Shown here in pieces: positions 1 to 9,530 of a stretch of DNA of 57,636 bases. The translations under genes were made by a program, and so were the position numbers. The DNA comes from an uncultured Anaerolineae bacterium (lineage in GTDB: Bacteria; Chloroflexota; Anaerolineae; Promineifilales; Promineifilaceae): contig CALEAD010000035.1 of the NCBI GenBank assembly GCA_937943625.1, forward strand, positions 1 through 57,636. Reading direction: 5' to 3'. Under the pieces are notes generated by a model. It was not told the origin of the DNA, did no database searches, and saw only the letters and a list, made by a program, of their open reading frames with translations. Positions within the stretch are counted from its first letter, which is position 1; every line of letters begins with the position of its first letter.

Positions 1-153
1 CATATTCTCTGCCAACTTGCCTAGATACTCTATAAACCGACTCACTTGTGCCCTTTTCCCCATCACATTACCCCTTTTTCGGATTTTGGTGATGGTATAG
101 CGCGATCTACTTCTGGTTGCAAGTTCTACATTTAGAATTGCAACTAGCGCTGC

Positions 154-199
154 CAGGGTTTGGCAAAACCTGACAGCTCTGGCCATGTGCAGGTATAAT
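154..199 (+). promoter_or_regulatory. promoter of the small membrane protein gene
   Basis: A -35-like CTGACA (170-175) and a perfect -10 TATAAT (194-199) lie 18 bp apart. An imperfect inverted repeat of the CAGGTTTGGCAAACCTG type (154-172) overlaps the -35. Initiation about seven bases after the -10 would fall on the ATG at 206, so the transcript may be leaderless. Promoter elements are seen directly; the start point is inferred. Confidence 0.6.
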
Positions 200-205
200 G
201 GGTGT

Positions 206-406
206 ATGCGCAAACGAAGATGGCGAAGTTTTTGGCAGCGATTGGTTTTGGCAACGGCCGTTGCCTTTTTTGTGGCGGTCGTTCCCCTTCCTGTCTGGAC
301 ACCCGACTGGTTTCTTTACTGGCAGGTTCCAGCGACAGTGTTTTTGTTGATTGTGTACGTGGGCAAGCTGTTGATAGACACGATTTTGTTTCCGCCAAAG
401 CCGTAA
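206..406 (+). CDS. small two-helix membrane protein, unknown function
   Basis: A 66-residue protein not recognised as a named family. The N-terminus is strongly basic (MRKRRWRSFWQR), followed by a hydrophobic helix at about residues 13-32, a short WTPDW loop and a second hydrophobic helix at about 38-58, so it should be an inner-membrane protein with a cytoplasmic basic start. An in-frame ATG lies 21 bases upstream at 185, but the -10 box at 194-199 lies between the two and favours 206. No Shine-Dalgarno sequence is visible, consistent with a leaderless message. The gene carries one copy of the ACGGCCGT palindrome (254-261). It converges on the VanW gene, with a hairpin at the stop codon. A real gene is likely because of the promoter and the coherent membrane topology. 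Confidence 0.6.
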   Translation: MRKRRWRSFWQRLVLATAVAFFVAVVPLPVWTPDWFLYWQVPATVFLLIVYVGKLLIDTILFPPKP

Positions 407-429
407 GCCGTCTGTATATGGCTTACGGC
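400..429. terminator. hairpin between convergent genes
   Basis: A perfect 10-bp inverted repeat, GCCGTAAGCC (400-409) and GGCTTACGGC (420-429), with a 10-base loop, overlaps the stop codon of the small membrane protein and precedes the end of the convergent VanW gene. There is no clear T-run on either side, so it is either a bidirectional terminator of weak type or an RNA-stabilising hairpin. Confidence 0.4.
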
Positions 430-437
430 CCTACGGT

Positions 438-2330
438 CTACCGCCGGCGGTTGCGCGTGTCTGGGGGGACAAGGGAGTAATCATACGGCCGCACTCCTGG
501 CCCATAGTGGAAGGTGTTGGGGTACGGGATGTAATTGCTGTACACCGACTCATCCAGAATTACGTCCCCATTGGCATTATACACCGTGCGCTTTACCAGC
601 ACATCTACCCCTGGTGTAGCCCAATCAATTTGCAATACGGTGCCTGGTTCCAGATCAGGGTCAAATACCCAGCGGTCCTGCTCTTGCCCTGGCGTTTCCG
701 TCAGGTTAAAGAATTCGGGCCCGGTCTTTACCACGCGCCGCCCCATGCTGGTGCTGTAGAACTTAAAGGTCAGCGCCTCGTTTTCTGTGTCGTAATAGTT
801 TTCTATCAGCAGGTGATAGGGCGTATTGTTGATGAAGCGCATGTCTACAATGGGGGAGTAGACCGTAGCGTCCATGCCCGGCCCTTGCCCGTCGTTGTAA
901 TAATCGAGCCAGTAGCCGTGCGCCCAACGCTCGGTGATAGGGAAGCCGCCCAGGAAGGCAGCCTGGTAAAGCGTGGTGCTGACTTGGCAAATGCCGCCGC
1001 CAATCCCCCTGATCGTCACCCCGCCAACGATGATCATCCCCTCTTCGTAGCCATCGGCCTCGCTGATGCTGCCTAGGTATTTGTTGAAGGAGAATTCTTC
1101 GTAGGGGGCAATGACGATGCCGAAGAAGTTGGCGGCGGAGCGGGCAATGTTGTGCTTGCGCGCATCGGAGGAGCCGTAGAACCAGGTGGTGGATTGGGTG
1201 ATCAGTTCAGTAATGCCCAGCTCAACGGCCGTTGCGTTGGCAGAAACGGTGGGCACGATCTCGTCCACAATAAAGGGAATGCGGCGATTGCTGCTACCTA
1301 TTTGCGCGATGAGCTGGCGCAGGGTGGCCTCTACGTTGAGCTGACGGCCGTTGATGTGTGGCGCCACCAGGATCAGTTCGCGCGTGTCGTCGTCAAAGTA
1401 GAAGCGAGCGCGTACCGGCTCGCGGTAGAGGGCGTCGGCATATTGACTTAGCCAGGCGCGGGCGGCATTTTCGTCTATCAGCACCTCGTGTTGCAGCGTG
1501 CCGTCGGGGCGACTGGTCATGGTTACGCGCAGCCAGCGGTTTAGCTCGGCAGCGCTGAGTTCTACCGGTTTCAGGTCCGCCGCGTCGAGCGGCTTTTCCA
1601 GGTAGAGGGTGAGCGGGTTGCTGGTCATTTGCTGAATCTGGCTGGCAACGGCCGTGTCGTCCATCAGCGCCGGCTCTACCTCATGCACCAGTAGCTCAAT
1701 TTGCGCCCGGCGGAAGTCTAGCAAGGGGTTGATGAGCTGTTCGCGCAGGTAGGCCATATCCAGGCGATAGCCGGGTTGGCCGGGAATGTAGCGCGCCACT
1801 TCGCCGCTCAGGTCAAAGCTGGCGCTGCGCGCTGGCTGCTCAATGCTGGCTGCCAGCTCACGCACGGTGCTGTCTAGCTGACTTTCGTCAAAGATGATGG
1901 CCGGGGCCAGGGAACGGCCGTAGTACCAGGCACCAAACAGCTCTTGCAGCCACTGTGCCGGTGAACTGGCGCGGCCAACGGCCATGGCCGCCTGCACCGT
2001 TTCCTCGACCTGCAAGGCCAGCCCCATTTCTGCCGGGGATTTTTGCCACGTTTGCCCGCTAATCGGGTCTACCAGGGTGATGCTTTTCTCCTGAGCATAG
2101 GGGAAGGCGGCTGCCAGCGCCGCCTGCGCTTCGGCAGGGGTTTTCCGGCTCAGATCAATGCCCCACACGCTCACGCCGGTGTAGATACGGCCGTTGTGTG
2201 CCTGCTGATACGACGAGACCCATAACGCCAGGCCAATGGCCACCAGCGCCAACGCCGTGAGCGGCGTGGCCAAAAAATAGCTCAGGTTACGGCTCAACTT
2301 CTGGTAATCTGCCTGCAAAACAGCTTGCAT
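438..2330 (-). CDS. VanW family protein with peptidoglycan-binding domains
   Basis: A membrane-anchored cell-wall protein of about 630 residues. An N-terminal transmembrane helix (about residues 20-42, ALALVAIGLALWV) anchors a large outside portion with two regions resembling the YoaR/VanW-associated putative peptidoglycan-binding domain (about 60-190 and 220-350). The VanW domain follows, with the conserved ending GGGICQVSTTLYQAA near residue 450 and WLDYYNDGQGPGMDAT. The VanW family is linked by name to vancomycin-resistance clusters, but its reaction is unknown, and here no other van gene is nearby. The ATG at 2330 is taken as start; a GTG two codons upstream (2336) sits closer to an AAAGG and is an alternative. 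The C-terminus ends in a polar, Arg-rich tail. It carries several ACGGCCGT copies. Confidence 0.85.
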   Translation of the reverse strand: MQAVLQADYQKLSRNLSYFLATPLTALALVAIGLALWVSSYQQAHNGRIYTGVSVWGIDLSRKTPAEAQAALAAAFPYAQEKSITLVDPISGQTWQKSPAEMGLALQVEETVQAAMAVGRASSPAQWLQELFGAWYYGRSLAPAIIFDESQLDSTVRELAASIEQPARSASFDLSGEVARYIPGQPGYRLDMAYLREQLINPLLDFRRAQIELLVHEVEPALMDDTAVASQIQQMTSNPLTLYLEKPLDAADLKPVELSAAELNRWLRVTMTSRPDGTLQHEVLIDENAARAWLSQYADALYREPVRARFYFDDDTRELILVAPHINGRQLNVEATLRQLIAQIGSSNRRIPFIVDEIVPTVSANATAVELGITELITQSTTWFYGSSDARKHNIARSAANFFGIVIAPYEEFSFNKYLGSISEADGYEEGMIIVGGVTIRGIGGGICQVSTTLYQAAFLGGFPITERWAHGYWLDYYNDGQGPGMDATVYSPIVDMRFINNTPYHLLIENYYDTENEALTFKFYSTSMGRRVVKTGPEFFNLTETPGQEQDRWVFDPDLEPGTVLQIDWATPGVDVLVKRTVYNANGDVILDESVYSNYIPYPNTFHYGPGVRPYDYSLVPPDTRNRRR

Positions 2331-2544
2331 ACACACTCAACCTTTAGCACCCCTCGCCCCGCACCCTGCGCACAAGCAGCCATTAATCTGCATCAACCTC
2401 TAATCCGCGAAAATTTCTCTGCCACCTCTTTTCAAGTCGTGCCGCGATTATAGCACTTACTTTGACCCACGCGCCCAACTTTCAGCCAGCGTTCAAGAAC
2501 CGGCCAAAGTAGCCTGGCCTGCCAACCTGAGTTACAGTTATGCT

Positions 2545-3510
2545 ATGCCCGCGGCATCTATCATCATTCCCCATCTCAACGGCCGTCACCACCTGGATGA
2601 CTGCCTGCAATCCCTGCGCCGCCAGACCTGCCAGGAGTTTGAGATCATTCTGGCAGACAACGGCTCCACCGATGGCACGCAGGCCTACCTGCGCGACCAT
2701 TATCCAGAGGTGCGGTTACTGGAGCTGGGGCAAAATCGCGGCTTTACCGGCGCGTGCAACGCAGGCTGGCGGGCGGCACAGGGGGAATTTATTATCCTGC
2801 TGAACAACGATACCGAAGTGACCCCTACCTGGCTCGAAGCCGTGCTCGATGCCTTCCGGCGTCACCCGGAAGTGGGCAGCGTTGCCAGCAAAATGCGCCT
2901 GTTTGACCGGCGCGACTACCTGCACACGGCAGGGGATTATTACCGCATAGACGGCATCCCCGGTAACAGGGGAGTGTGGCAAAAGGATGAAGGGCAGTTT
3001 GACCAGGAAGAGTACGTGTTTAGCGCCTGTGGCGGTTCGGCCGCTTTTCGTCAGCGGATGCTGGCGGAAATTGGCTTTTTGGATGACGACTTTTTCTTTT
3101 CTTGTGAGGATGTGGACATGGGCTGGCGGGCGAATCTGGCAGGGTGGCGAGTGCTATATGTGCCAACGGCCGTTGTCTACCACAAGCTGAAGGCTACCGG
3201 TGGACATGTAACCGGCAGCTATTACGACGGCCGTAACTTCCTCTACCTCATCTGGAAAAACTATCCCACCACTCTGCTGCACCGCCATTGGCCACTCATT
3301 GCCCGCGCTCAGCTTGCCATTACGCGAGCGGCGTTGCAGCAGTGGCGTGGCGCCGCTGCGCGCGCGCGCCTGCGCGGGCAGCTTGCCGGGCTGTGGGGGC
3401 TGGGTAAAATGCGCGCCAAACACCGCACCATTCAGGCTTTACGCCGTATAGACGACGAAACCCTGACGATGCGCCTGACGCCGGTTGACGCACCTCTGGC
3501 GCAAGGGTAA
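2545..3510 (+). CDS. family 2 glycosyltransferase (rhamnosyltransferase-like)
   Basis: A 321-residue GT-A enzyme expected to move a sugar from a nucleotide-sugar donor to a surface-glycan acceptor at the inner face of the membrane. It opens with SIIIPHLNGRHHLDDCLQSL, then the donor-binding ADNGSTDGT (about 38-46) and the metal-binding NND in ILLNNDTEV (about 89-97). A downstream FFFSCEDVDMGWR motif supplies the ED catalytic-base region typical of the WcaA/RfbF-like GT2 group. No membrane helix is evident and the C-terminus is Arg-rich. Acceptor and sugar cannot be deduced. A second GT2 follows 49 bases downstream on the same strand, separated by an AACC repeat tract, so the two probably form a short glycan-synthesis operon. 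No Shine-Dalgarno is visible before the ATG. Confidence 0.85.
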   Translation: MPAASIIIPHLNGRHHLDDCLQSLRRQTCQEFEIILADNGSTDGTQAYLRDHYPEVRLLELGQNRGFTGACNAGWRAAQGEFIILLNNDTEVTPTWLEAVLDAFRRHPEVGSVASKMRLFDRRDYLHTAGDYYRIDGIPGNRGVWQKDEGQFDQEEYVFSACGGSAAFRQRMLAEIGFLDDDFFFSCEDVDMGWRANLAGWRVLYVPTAVVYHKLKATGGHVTGSYYDGRNFLYLIWKNYPTTLLHRHWPLIARAQLAITRAALQQWRGAAARARLRGQLAGLWGLGKMRAKHRTIQALRRIDDETLTMRLTPVDAPLAQG

Positions 3511-3517
3511 CATCAGG

Positions 3518-3580
3518 GAATGGCAACCAACCAACCAACTAACTAACCAACCAACTAACATGCAACCAACCAACATCTAT
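3518..3580. repeat. AACC/AACT tetramer tract
   Basis: A run of CCAACCAACTAACC-type tetramers fills the gap between the two glycosyltransferase genes and continues into the first codons of the second one. Similar tracts occur near 4655-4710, 14268-14298, 30613-30655 and 33262-33300, in each case at a gene end or in intergenic DNA. Confidence 0.7.
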
Positions 3581-4315
3581 CTGAGCGTGGTCATTCCCGC
3601 CTACAACGAAGAAAAGCGCATTACGCCTACGCTGGAATCCGTTTACGCCTATCTCGTGCGCCAGCCCTATACCTGGGAAATTTTAGTGGCATTGGATGGC
3701 CCCAAAGACAATACCCTGGGTGTGGTGCAGGCTTTTGCCGTGGGCAAGCCAGAAGTCCGCTGGCTAGACCGCAGCAAAAATCATGGCAAGGGGTATACCG
3801 TGCGCGAAGGGATGTTAGCGGCCAAAGGACAAATTCGCCTCTTCATGGATGCCGACAACTCTACTGACATCAGCCACTTTGCTCAGATGCAGCCCCTCTT
3901 TGCCGCTGGCTATGACGTGGTAATTGGCTCGCGCGATGGCAAAGACGTGGCCGGCGCGCAACAGGCCGTGCCCCAACCCTTTCTGAAGCGGTTCTTGGGC
4001 AATGCGGGCAACCTCTTTATTCAACTGATGGCCGTGCCGGGGATTTGGGACACGCAGTGCGGGTTCAAGGCATTTACGGCCGTTGCGGCCCAGCGCATCT
4101 TTACCGTTTCTAAAATTGACCGTTGGGGCTTTGATATGGAGGCCCTGGCGATTGCGCGCAAATGCCACTACCGCATCGGCATCATTGCCACACGCTGGAT
4201 AGACGATGCCAACACCCATGTCAGCCTGCGTGACTACATCAATACGCTCTTTGAAGTGCTGCGTGTGCGCTGGAACCTGCTTACTGGCGTATACAACATA
4301 AGTAGACGCCCTTGA
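3560..4315 (+). CDS. family 2 glycosyltransferase, dolichyl/polyprenyl-phosphate glucosyltransferase-like
   Basis: A 251-residue enzyme resembling Alg5/DPM-type GT2 proteins, which transfer glucose or mannose from a nucleotide sugar to a polyprenyl phosphate. Seen directly: LSVVIPAYNEEKRI at the start, LVALDGPKDNT, the metal-binding DAD in LFMDADNSTDI (about residue 93), GSRDGKDVAGAQQ, and the CGFKAF plus GWGFDMEAL-like block (RWGFDMEALAIA) characteristic of this subgroup. The usual C-terminal membrane helices of some members are lacking. The ATG at 3560 is chosen because the reading frame upstream is made only of the AACC repeat tract (QPTNQLTNQPTN); an ATG at 3485 overlaps the previous gene and is unlikely. 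It probably works in the same glycan pathway as its upstream neighbour. Confidence 0.82.
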   Translation: MQPTNIYLSVVIPAYNEEKRITPTLESVYAYLVRQPYTWEILVALDGPKDNTLGVVQAFAVGKPEVRWLDRSKNHGKGYTVREGMLAAKGQIRLFMDADNSTDISHFAQMQPLFAAGYDVVIGSRDGKDVAGAQQAVPQPFLKRFLGNAGNLFIQLMAVPGIWDTQCGFKAFTAVAAQRIFTVSKIDRWGFDMEALAIARKCHYRIGIIATRWIDDANTHVSLRDYINTLFEVLRVRWNLLTGVYNISRRP

Positions 4316-4801
4316 AAGCGATAGAAGACCGCCGACGGCCGATCGCCGCCTGTGGTCTGCGGTCTACCCTGTATAGTGGAAAAGGGCATAATCTGACATT
4401 GTGTCACCCCGTCACCTTGTCACGTATAACACGTATAAATAGAACCTGCGCTACATTTTCATTTGTGGAGGTTTGTCCCACGCATGAACGCGTCTCTCTG
4501 TTCCTGCGGTGCAGCGACACCCCCTTTGCCTCCACACAAGCTAAATGACTTTTGTCACCTGTAGACATGCAATCTGTCACTGTTAGAGTTGCCAGCCCCT
4601 TCTTACAATAACCACAGTTGCCAGGTTTGTTAGCTTGGCACAAAGGTTTATTGGTTGGTTAACCTCTTTATGCCAACCGACCAACCAGCTAATTGACCAG
4701 CCAACCTACCTTTCCACCACCCACTAGAACCAAAGGCGATATCCAGGGGGCATGGCAGGCAACACTGTACCGTGCCCCCTCATCATGTGAAGGAGCTGCT
4801 T
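4316..4801. other. repeat-rich intergenic region upstream of nifJ
   Basis: The 486-base gap holds no convincing gene. From about 4320 to 4500 it contains a reverse-oriented relative of the composite intergenic repeat (GACCGCCGAC words, then AGAACCTGCGCTACATTTTC, then CCCACGCATGAACGC). A GTCAC-rich stretch lies near 4398-4425. At 4612-4640 there is a CCAGGTTTG...GCTTGG inverted repeat, and an AACC tetramer tract lies at 4650-4710. The open frames here are by-products of the repeats. The ribosome binding site AAGGAG for nifJ is at 4790-4795. Confidence 0.6.
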
Positions 4802-7800
4802 ATGACCAAGAGATTTATGACATTGGACGGAAACGAAGCCTGTGCCCTGGTTGCGCACAAGATCAACGAGGTGATTGCCATCTACCCCATTACCCCGTCA
4901 TCGGCGATGGGGGAGTGGGCAGATCAATACTCCGCTGAGGGCAAAACCAACATTTGGGGCGCGGTGCCACTCGTAATTGAAATGCAGTCCGAAGGCGGCG
5001 CGGCCGGTTCTGTGCACGGCGCGCTGCAAGCTGGTGCGCTTACTACGACCTTCACTGCTTCCCAGGGCTTGTTGCTGATGATTCCCAATATGTACAAAAT
5101 TGCGGGCGAGTTGACCTCAACCGTCTTTCACATTGCCGCCCGCTCGCTGGCCACACAGGCACTTTCCATCTTTGGCGATCACTCGGACGTGATGGCGGCG
5201 CGCAGCACCGGCTTTGCGCAGCTATTTGCCAACTCGGTGCAAGAAATTACCGACTTTGCCCTCATCGCTACCGCCGCAACGCTGGAAGCGCGCGTGCCCT
5301 TCCTGCACATTTTTGATGGCTTCCGCAGTTCGCACGAAGTGAACAAGGCGGAATTGCTAGACGATGACGTTCTGCGCGCCATGATTAGTGATGAGCTGGT
5401 GCGGGCACACCGCGCGCGGGCGCTGACGCCAGATAAGCCGGTGATTCGTGGCACGGCACAAAACCCGGATGTCTACTTCCAGGGACGTGAAAGTGCTAAC
5501 CCATTTTATCTGGCGACGCCGGGTATTGTGCAGAAGACGATGGACCGCTTCGCGGCACTGACAGGGCGGCAGTACCACCTGTTTGATTACGTGGGCGCGC
5601 CGGATGCCGAACGCGTTATTGTCATCATGGGGTCTGGCGCAGAGGCGACGCACGAGACGGTAGACTACCTGACGGCGCGTGGCGAGAAGGTGGGTCTGTT
5701 GAAGGTGCGGTTGTATCGGCCGTTTGCCGTTGAGGCGTTTCTGCAGGCGCTGCCCGCTTCGGTAAGGGCGATTGCGGTGCTGGACCGCACTAAAGAACCG
5801 GGCGCTGCTGGGGAACCGCTCTATCAGGATGTGGTAACGGCCGTTGCCGAAGGCCTGGCCAATCAAACCGCCTCCTTTGCCACCATGCCTAAGATCATCG
5901 GCGGGCGCTACGGCCTTTCTTCCAAAGAGTTTACCCCGGCCATGATCAAAGCCGTCTTTGATGAACTGGGCAAAGAAAAGCCCAAGAACCACTTCACCGT
6001 TGGCATCAACGACGACGTCACCTTCACCAGCCTGGCATACGACGAATCCTTCATCATCGAGCCAGATGACGTGGTGCGCGCCGTTTTCTACGGCCTGGGG
6101 GCAGACGGTACCGTTGGTGCCAACAAAAACTCCATCAAAATTATCGGCGAAGATACAGACAACTATGCCCAGGCTTACTTTGTCTACGACTCCAAAAAGT
6201 CTGGCTCCGTGACTGTTTCACACCTGCGTTTTGGTCCGCGTCCCATTCGCTCGACGTACCAGGTCAATTCGGCCAATTTTATTGGCGTGCATCAGTTCAA
6301 CTTTGTCGAGAAGTTTGACGTGCTGCGTCTGGCCGCCCCTGGCGCAACCCTCTTACTGAACAGCCCCTACGGCCCAGACGAGGTGTGGGACTATCTGCCC
6401 CGCTCGATGCAGCAAACCATCATAGACAAGAAGCTCAAGTTCTATGTGCTGGATGGGTATGAGGTGGCTCGCAAAACGGGCATGGGCCGGCGTATTAACA
6501 CCATTATGCAGACTGGCTTCTTTGCCCTCAGCGGCGTACTACCCCCTGATGAAGCGATTGCGGCGATTAAACACACCATTGAGAAGACCTATGGCAATCG
6601 CGGTGAGCGCGTGGTGCAGATGAACAATGCCGCTGTTGACGCAGCGCGGGATCATCTGTTTGAGGTGAAAGTTCCGGCAGAAGCGACCAGTACCTTCGAG
6701 CGTTCGCTGACCCTGCCGGCCCATGCGCCCGAGTTTGTCAAATCGGTAACGGCGCGCATTATTGAAGGGCTGGGAGATTTGCTGCCAGTGAGCGCCATGC
6801 CGGTAGATGGCACGTATCCTGTAGGGACAACCAAATGGGAAAAGCGCAACATCACCACTGAGATTCCCGTGTGGGATCCGGATGTCTGCATCCAGTGCGG
6901 CAAATGCGCGCTGGTGTGCCCACACGGTGTGATTCGCGAGAAGATTTATGACGCGGCGCTGCTACACAATGCGCCACCGACTTTCAAGTCTACGGAAGCG
7001 CGCTTTAAGGAATTCAAGGGGATGCAGTTTACGCTGCAAATTGCGCCGGAAGATTGTACCGGTTGCAGCCTGTGTGTGGAGGTGTGTCCGGCGAAGAACA
7101 AGCAGCAGCCAAAGTTCAAAGCGATTAACATGGCACCACAGCTGCCACTACGCGAGTCGGAACGGCAGAATTGGGAGTTCTTCCTCAGCTTACCGAATGT
7201 GGACCGCACGCAGCTGCCCCTGGGACAGGTGAAGTTTAATCAATTGCTGGAGCCGCTGTTTGAGTTTTCGGGGGCGTGCGCTGGCTGTGGAGAAACGCCT
7301 TACCTGAAGCTACTGAGCCAACTGTTTGGCGACCGCGCGCTGATTGCCAATGCCACGGGCTGCTCTTCGATTTATGGGGGGAATTTGCCCACGACGCCCT
7401 GGACGGTGAATGAGGAAGGGCGTGGCCCAGCCTGGTCGAATTCGCTGTTTGAAGATAATGCGGAGTTTGGCCTGGGGATGCGTGTGGCGCTGGATCAGCG
7501 GCTGGAGACAGCTACGCATCTGCTGCGCCAGATGGATGACCTAATTGACGAGGAGCTGTGTGAGGCGATTTTGTACGCAGACCAGGTGACGGAGGCGGAT
7601 ATTCGCGCCCAGCGTGGCCGCGTGGCGGAGCTGAAGCACCGGTTGCGGGAGTTGATAGCGCGCGGGGATCTGGATACGGCCGTTGTCAGAACCCTGGAAA
7701 ACCTGCTCAGTGTAGCCGACGTCTTTGTGAAAAAGAATGTCTGGATTGTAGGCGGCGATGGCTGGGCCTACGACATTGGCTATGGTGGCCTGGATCACGT

Positions 7801-8401
7801 ATTGGCCTCTGGGCGCAACGTGAATGTGCTGGTGCTGGACACGGAAGTGTACTCTAACACGGGCGGGCAAATGTCGAAGGCGACGCCGCGCGGCGCGGTG
7901 GCCAAATTTGCCGCTGCGGGTAAACCTATTGCCAAGAAAGACCTGGGCATGTTGGCCGTGAGCTATGGCAATGTCTATGTGGCGCGCGTGGCTTTTGGCG
8001 CAAATGATGCGCAGACGGTGCGCGCATTTTTAGAAGCAGAAGCATATGACGGGCCGTCTCTAATTATCGCCTATAGCCACTGCATTGCGCATGGTTATGA
8101 CCTGAAGTTTGGTCTGGAACAGCAAAAGGCGGCGGTAGAAAGCGCCTATTGGCCGCTGTTCCGCTATAACCCGGATTTGCTGGCGGAAGGCAAGAACCCG
8201 TTCCAACTGGATTCGCGCGCGCCGAAGCTGCCGCTGGATCAATACATGTACCGCGAAGGACGCTTCCGCATGTTGACGCAAAGCCATCCAGAACGGGCAG
8301 CCAAGCTGCTGGAACTGGCGCAGGCCGATGTGCAGACGCGCTGGCAGCGATATGAAGAGCTGGCGGCAAAAGTGCCCGGCGGTAATGGCAAAGGGGATTA
8401 A
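4802..8401 (+). CDS. nifJ: pyruvate:ferredoxin (flavodoxin) oxidoreductase
   Basis: A full-length single-chain enzyme of about 1199 residues. It converts pyruvate and CoA to acetyl-CoA and CO2 with reduction of ferredoxin or flavodoxin in the cytoplasm. Domains in order: pyruvate-binding N-terminal domain with YPITPSSAMGEWAD (about 28-41); domain II around 260-400; gamma domain with AGAD-like GLGADGTVGANKNSIKII (about 435-452) and RFGPRPIRS; a two-cluster ferredoxin domain with CIQCGKCALVCPHG (about 697-710) and CTGCSLCVEVCP (about 753-764); C-terminal thiamine-diphosphate domain with CAGCGETPY, GCSSIYGGNLPTTPW and GGDGWAYDIGYGGLDH...SNTGGQMSKATP. All key cysteines are present. The start at ATG 4802 follows AAGGAG. 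The DHOD-like gene follows after 121 bases, a pairing known from other anaerobic and facultative bacteria. Only two ACGGCCGT copies occur in 3.6 kb. Confidence 0.95.
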   Translation: MTKRFMTLDGNEACALVAHKINEVIAIYPITPSSAMGEWADQYSAEGKTNIWGAVPLVIEMQSEGGAAGSVHGALQAGALTTTFTASQGLLLMIPNMYKIAGELTSTVFHIAARSLATQALSIFGDHSDVMAARSTGFAQLFANSVQEITDFALIATAATLEARVPFLHIFDGFRSSHEVNKAELLDDDVLRAMISDELVRAHRARALTPDKPVIRGTAQNPDVYFQGRESANPFYLATPGIVQKTMDRFAALTGRQYHLFDYVGAPDAERVIVIMGSGAEATHETVDYLTARGEKVGLLKVRLYRPFAVEAFLQALPASVRAIAVLDRTKEPGAAGEPLYQDVVTAVAEGLANQTASFATMPKIIGGRYGLSSKEFTPAMIKAVFDELGKEKPKNHFTVGINDDVTFTSLAYDESFIIEPDDVVRAVFYGLGADGTVGANKNSIKIIGEDTDNYAQAYFVYDSKKSGSVTVSHLRFGPRPIRSTYQVNSANFIGVHQFNFVEKFDVLRLAAPGATLLLNSPYGPDEVWDYLPRSMQQTIIDKKLKFYVLDGYEVARKTGMGRRINTIMQTGFFALSGVLPPDEAIAAIKHTIEKTYGNRGERVVQMNNAAVDAARDHLFEVKVPAEATSTFERSLTLPAHAPEFVKSVTARIIEGLGDLLPVSAMPVDGTYPVGTTKWEKRNITTEIPVWDPDVCIQCGKCALVCPHGVIREKIYDAALLHNAPPTFKSTEARFKEFKGMQFTLQIAPEDCTGCSLCVEVCPAKNKQQPKFKAINMAPQLPLRESERQNWEFFLSLPNVDRTQLPLGQVKFNQLLEPLFEFSGACAGCGETPYLKLLSQLFGDRALIANATGCSSIYGGNLPTTPWTVNEEGRGPAWSNSLFEDNAEFGLGMRVALDQRLETATHLLRQMDDLIDEELCEAILYADQVTEADIRAQRGRVAELKHRLRELIARGDLDTAVVRTLENLLSVADVFVKKNVWIVGGDGWAYDIGYGGLDHVLASGRNVNVLVLDTEVYSNTGGQMSKATPRGAVAKFAAAGKPIAKKDLGMLAVSYGNVYVARVAFGANDAQTVRAFLEAEAYDGPSLIIAYSHCIAHGYDLKFGLEQQKAAVESAYWPLFRYNPDLLAEGKNPFQLDSRAPKLPLDQYMYREGRFRMLTQSHPERAAKLLELAQADVQTRWQRYEELAAKVPGGNGKGD

Positions 8402-8435
8402 CCCTCAACGAGGGTTGCCACGACAAATGAACAGA

Positions 8436-8500
8436 AGCGAGAGCGAGAGCGAGGGCAAGTGAAAGGTTGGGCAATGTGCCCGCTCTCGTTCTGGCTCTGG
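8436..8500 (+). other. hairpin in the nifJ-DHOD gap
   Basis: An imperfect inverted repeat, AGCGAGAGCGAGGGCA (about 8438-8458) against TGCCCGCTCTCGTTCT (about 8477-8492), fills the gap. It is followed by the AAAGGAG ribosome binding site (8509-8515) of the next gene. There is no T-run, so RNA stabilisation or partial uncoupling is more likely than termination. Confidence 0.4.
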
Positions 8501-8522
8501 CTGCGCTTAAAGGAGACCTGAC

Positions 8523-9530
8523 ATGGACCTGAGTACAACTTACCTGGGACTTAAGCTAAAAAACCCGCTCGTTCCTTCTTCTTCCCCCCTGTCGCGTTCG
8601 TTAGATAACCTGCGGCGCATGGAAGATGCCGGCGCAGCGGCCGTTGTGCTGTATTCCCTCTTTGAGGAGCAGATCACGCTGGAAAGTGAGCTGCTCGACC
8701 AGTACCTGACGCATGGAACTGAAAGTTATGCCGAAGCACTGAGCTACTTTCCCAATGCGCCAGAATACCAAACCGGCCCTGATAGCTATTTGGAGCACGT
8801 GCGCCGGGCAAAGGAGGCGCTGGATATTCCAATCATTGGCAGCCTGAACGGTGTCTCGACGGGTGGCTGGATCAACTATGCGCGCAAAATTGAGCAGGCT
8901 GGCGCAGATGCGCTGGAACTGAATGTGTATTACTTGCCCACGGATGTGAACCTGGGCAGCGCTGCCGTGGAGCAGATTTACCTGGATATTTTGCATGATG
9001 TGAAAACGGCCGTTTCTATCCCTGTTGCCATCAAGCTCAACCCCTACTTTAGCGCTATGGCCAATATGGCGCGGCGCCTGAGCGATGCCGGTGCGGATGG
9101 GCTGGTGCTGTTCAACCGCTTCTACCAGCCAGACCTGGACCCGGTGAACCTGGAAATTGTGCCCCACCTGGTGCTGAGCAACTCTCATGAACTGCGACTG
9201 CCGTTGCGCTGGATTGCGATTTTGTACGGCCGTATTTCTGCCGACCTGGCGCTTACGACTGGGGTACACACAGTTCAGGATGTTGTCAAAGGGGTGATGG
9301 CTGGGGCTTCTGCCACCATGATGGCATCTGAACTGCTGCAAAGAGGCGTGGGACGCTTGGGCGAGATTTTGGCTGATTTGCGCCGCTGGCTGGAAGAATA
9401 CGAGTACGATTCACTGGCGCAGATGAAAGGTAGCCTCAGCCAGATCAACTGTGCCGAGCCGGCCGCTTTTGAGCGCGCCAACTACATGCGCGTCCTCAGC
9501 TCCTTCTCTGTGCGCGAGGTGTACAACTAA
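8523..9530 (+). CDS. dihydroorotate dehydrogenase-like flavoprotein
   Basis: A 335-residue FMN-binding TIM barrel of the class 1 dihydroorotate dehydrogenase-like group. Seen: [21 protein letters not shown] at the start (the substrate-loop region of class 1 DHODs), [34 protein letters not shown] (Lys near 178), [37 protein letters not shown] (phosphate-binding region for FMN). Close relatives commonly sit beside nifJ, and true pyrimidine synthesis is doubtful because the usual PyrK partner and other pyr genes are absent. The actual substrate is unknown. The start is supported by AAAGGAG eight bases upstream. It is probably co-transcribed with nifJ. Confidence 0.85.
   Translation: MDLSTTYLGLKLKNPLVPSSSPLSRSLDNLRRMEDAGAAAVVLYSLFEEQITLESELLDQYLTHGTESYAEALSYFPNAPEYQTGPDSYLEHVRRAKEALDIPIIGSLNGVSTGGWINYARKIEQAGADALELNVYYLPTDVNLGSAAVEQIYLDILHDVKTAVSIPVAIKLNPYFSAMANMARRLSDAGADGLVLFNRFYQPDLDPVNLEIVPHLVLSNSHELRLPLRWIAILYGRISADLALTTGVHTVQDVVKGVMAGASATMMASELLQRGVGRLGEILADLRRWLEEYEYDSLAQMKGSLSQINCAEPAAFERANYMRVLSSFSVREVYN

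Noticed and set aside
507..1076. 189-codon plus-strand open frame inside the VanW gene
   Set aside because: It is a shadow of the minus-strand VanW gene, whose translation has clear family motifs over the same bases.
4404..4643. 79-codon minus-strand open frame upstream of nifJ
   Set aside because: Its central part (QTSTNENVAQVLF) is the inverted copy of the composite repeat; there is no ribosome binding site and no recognisable protein feature.
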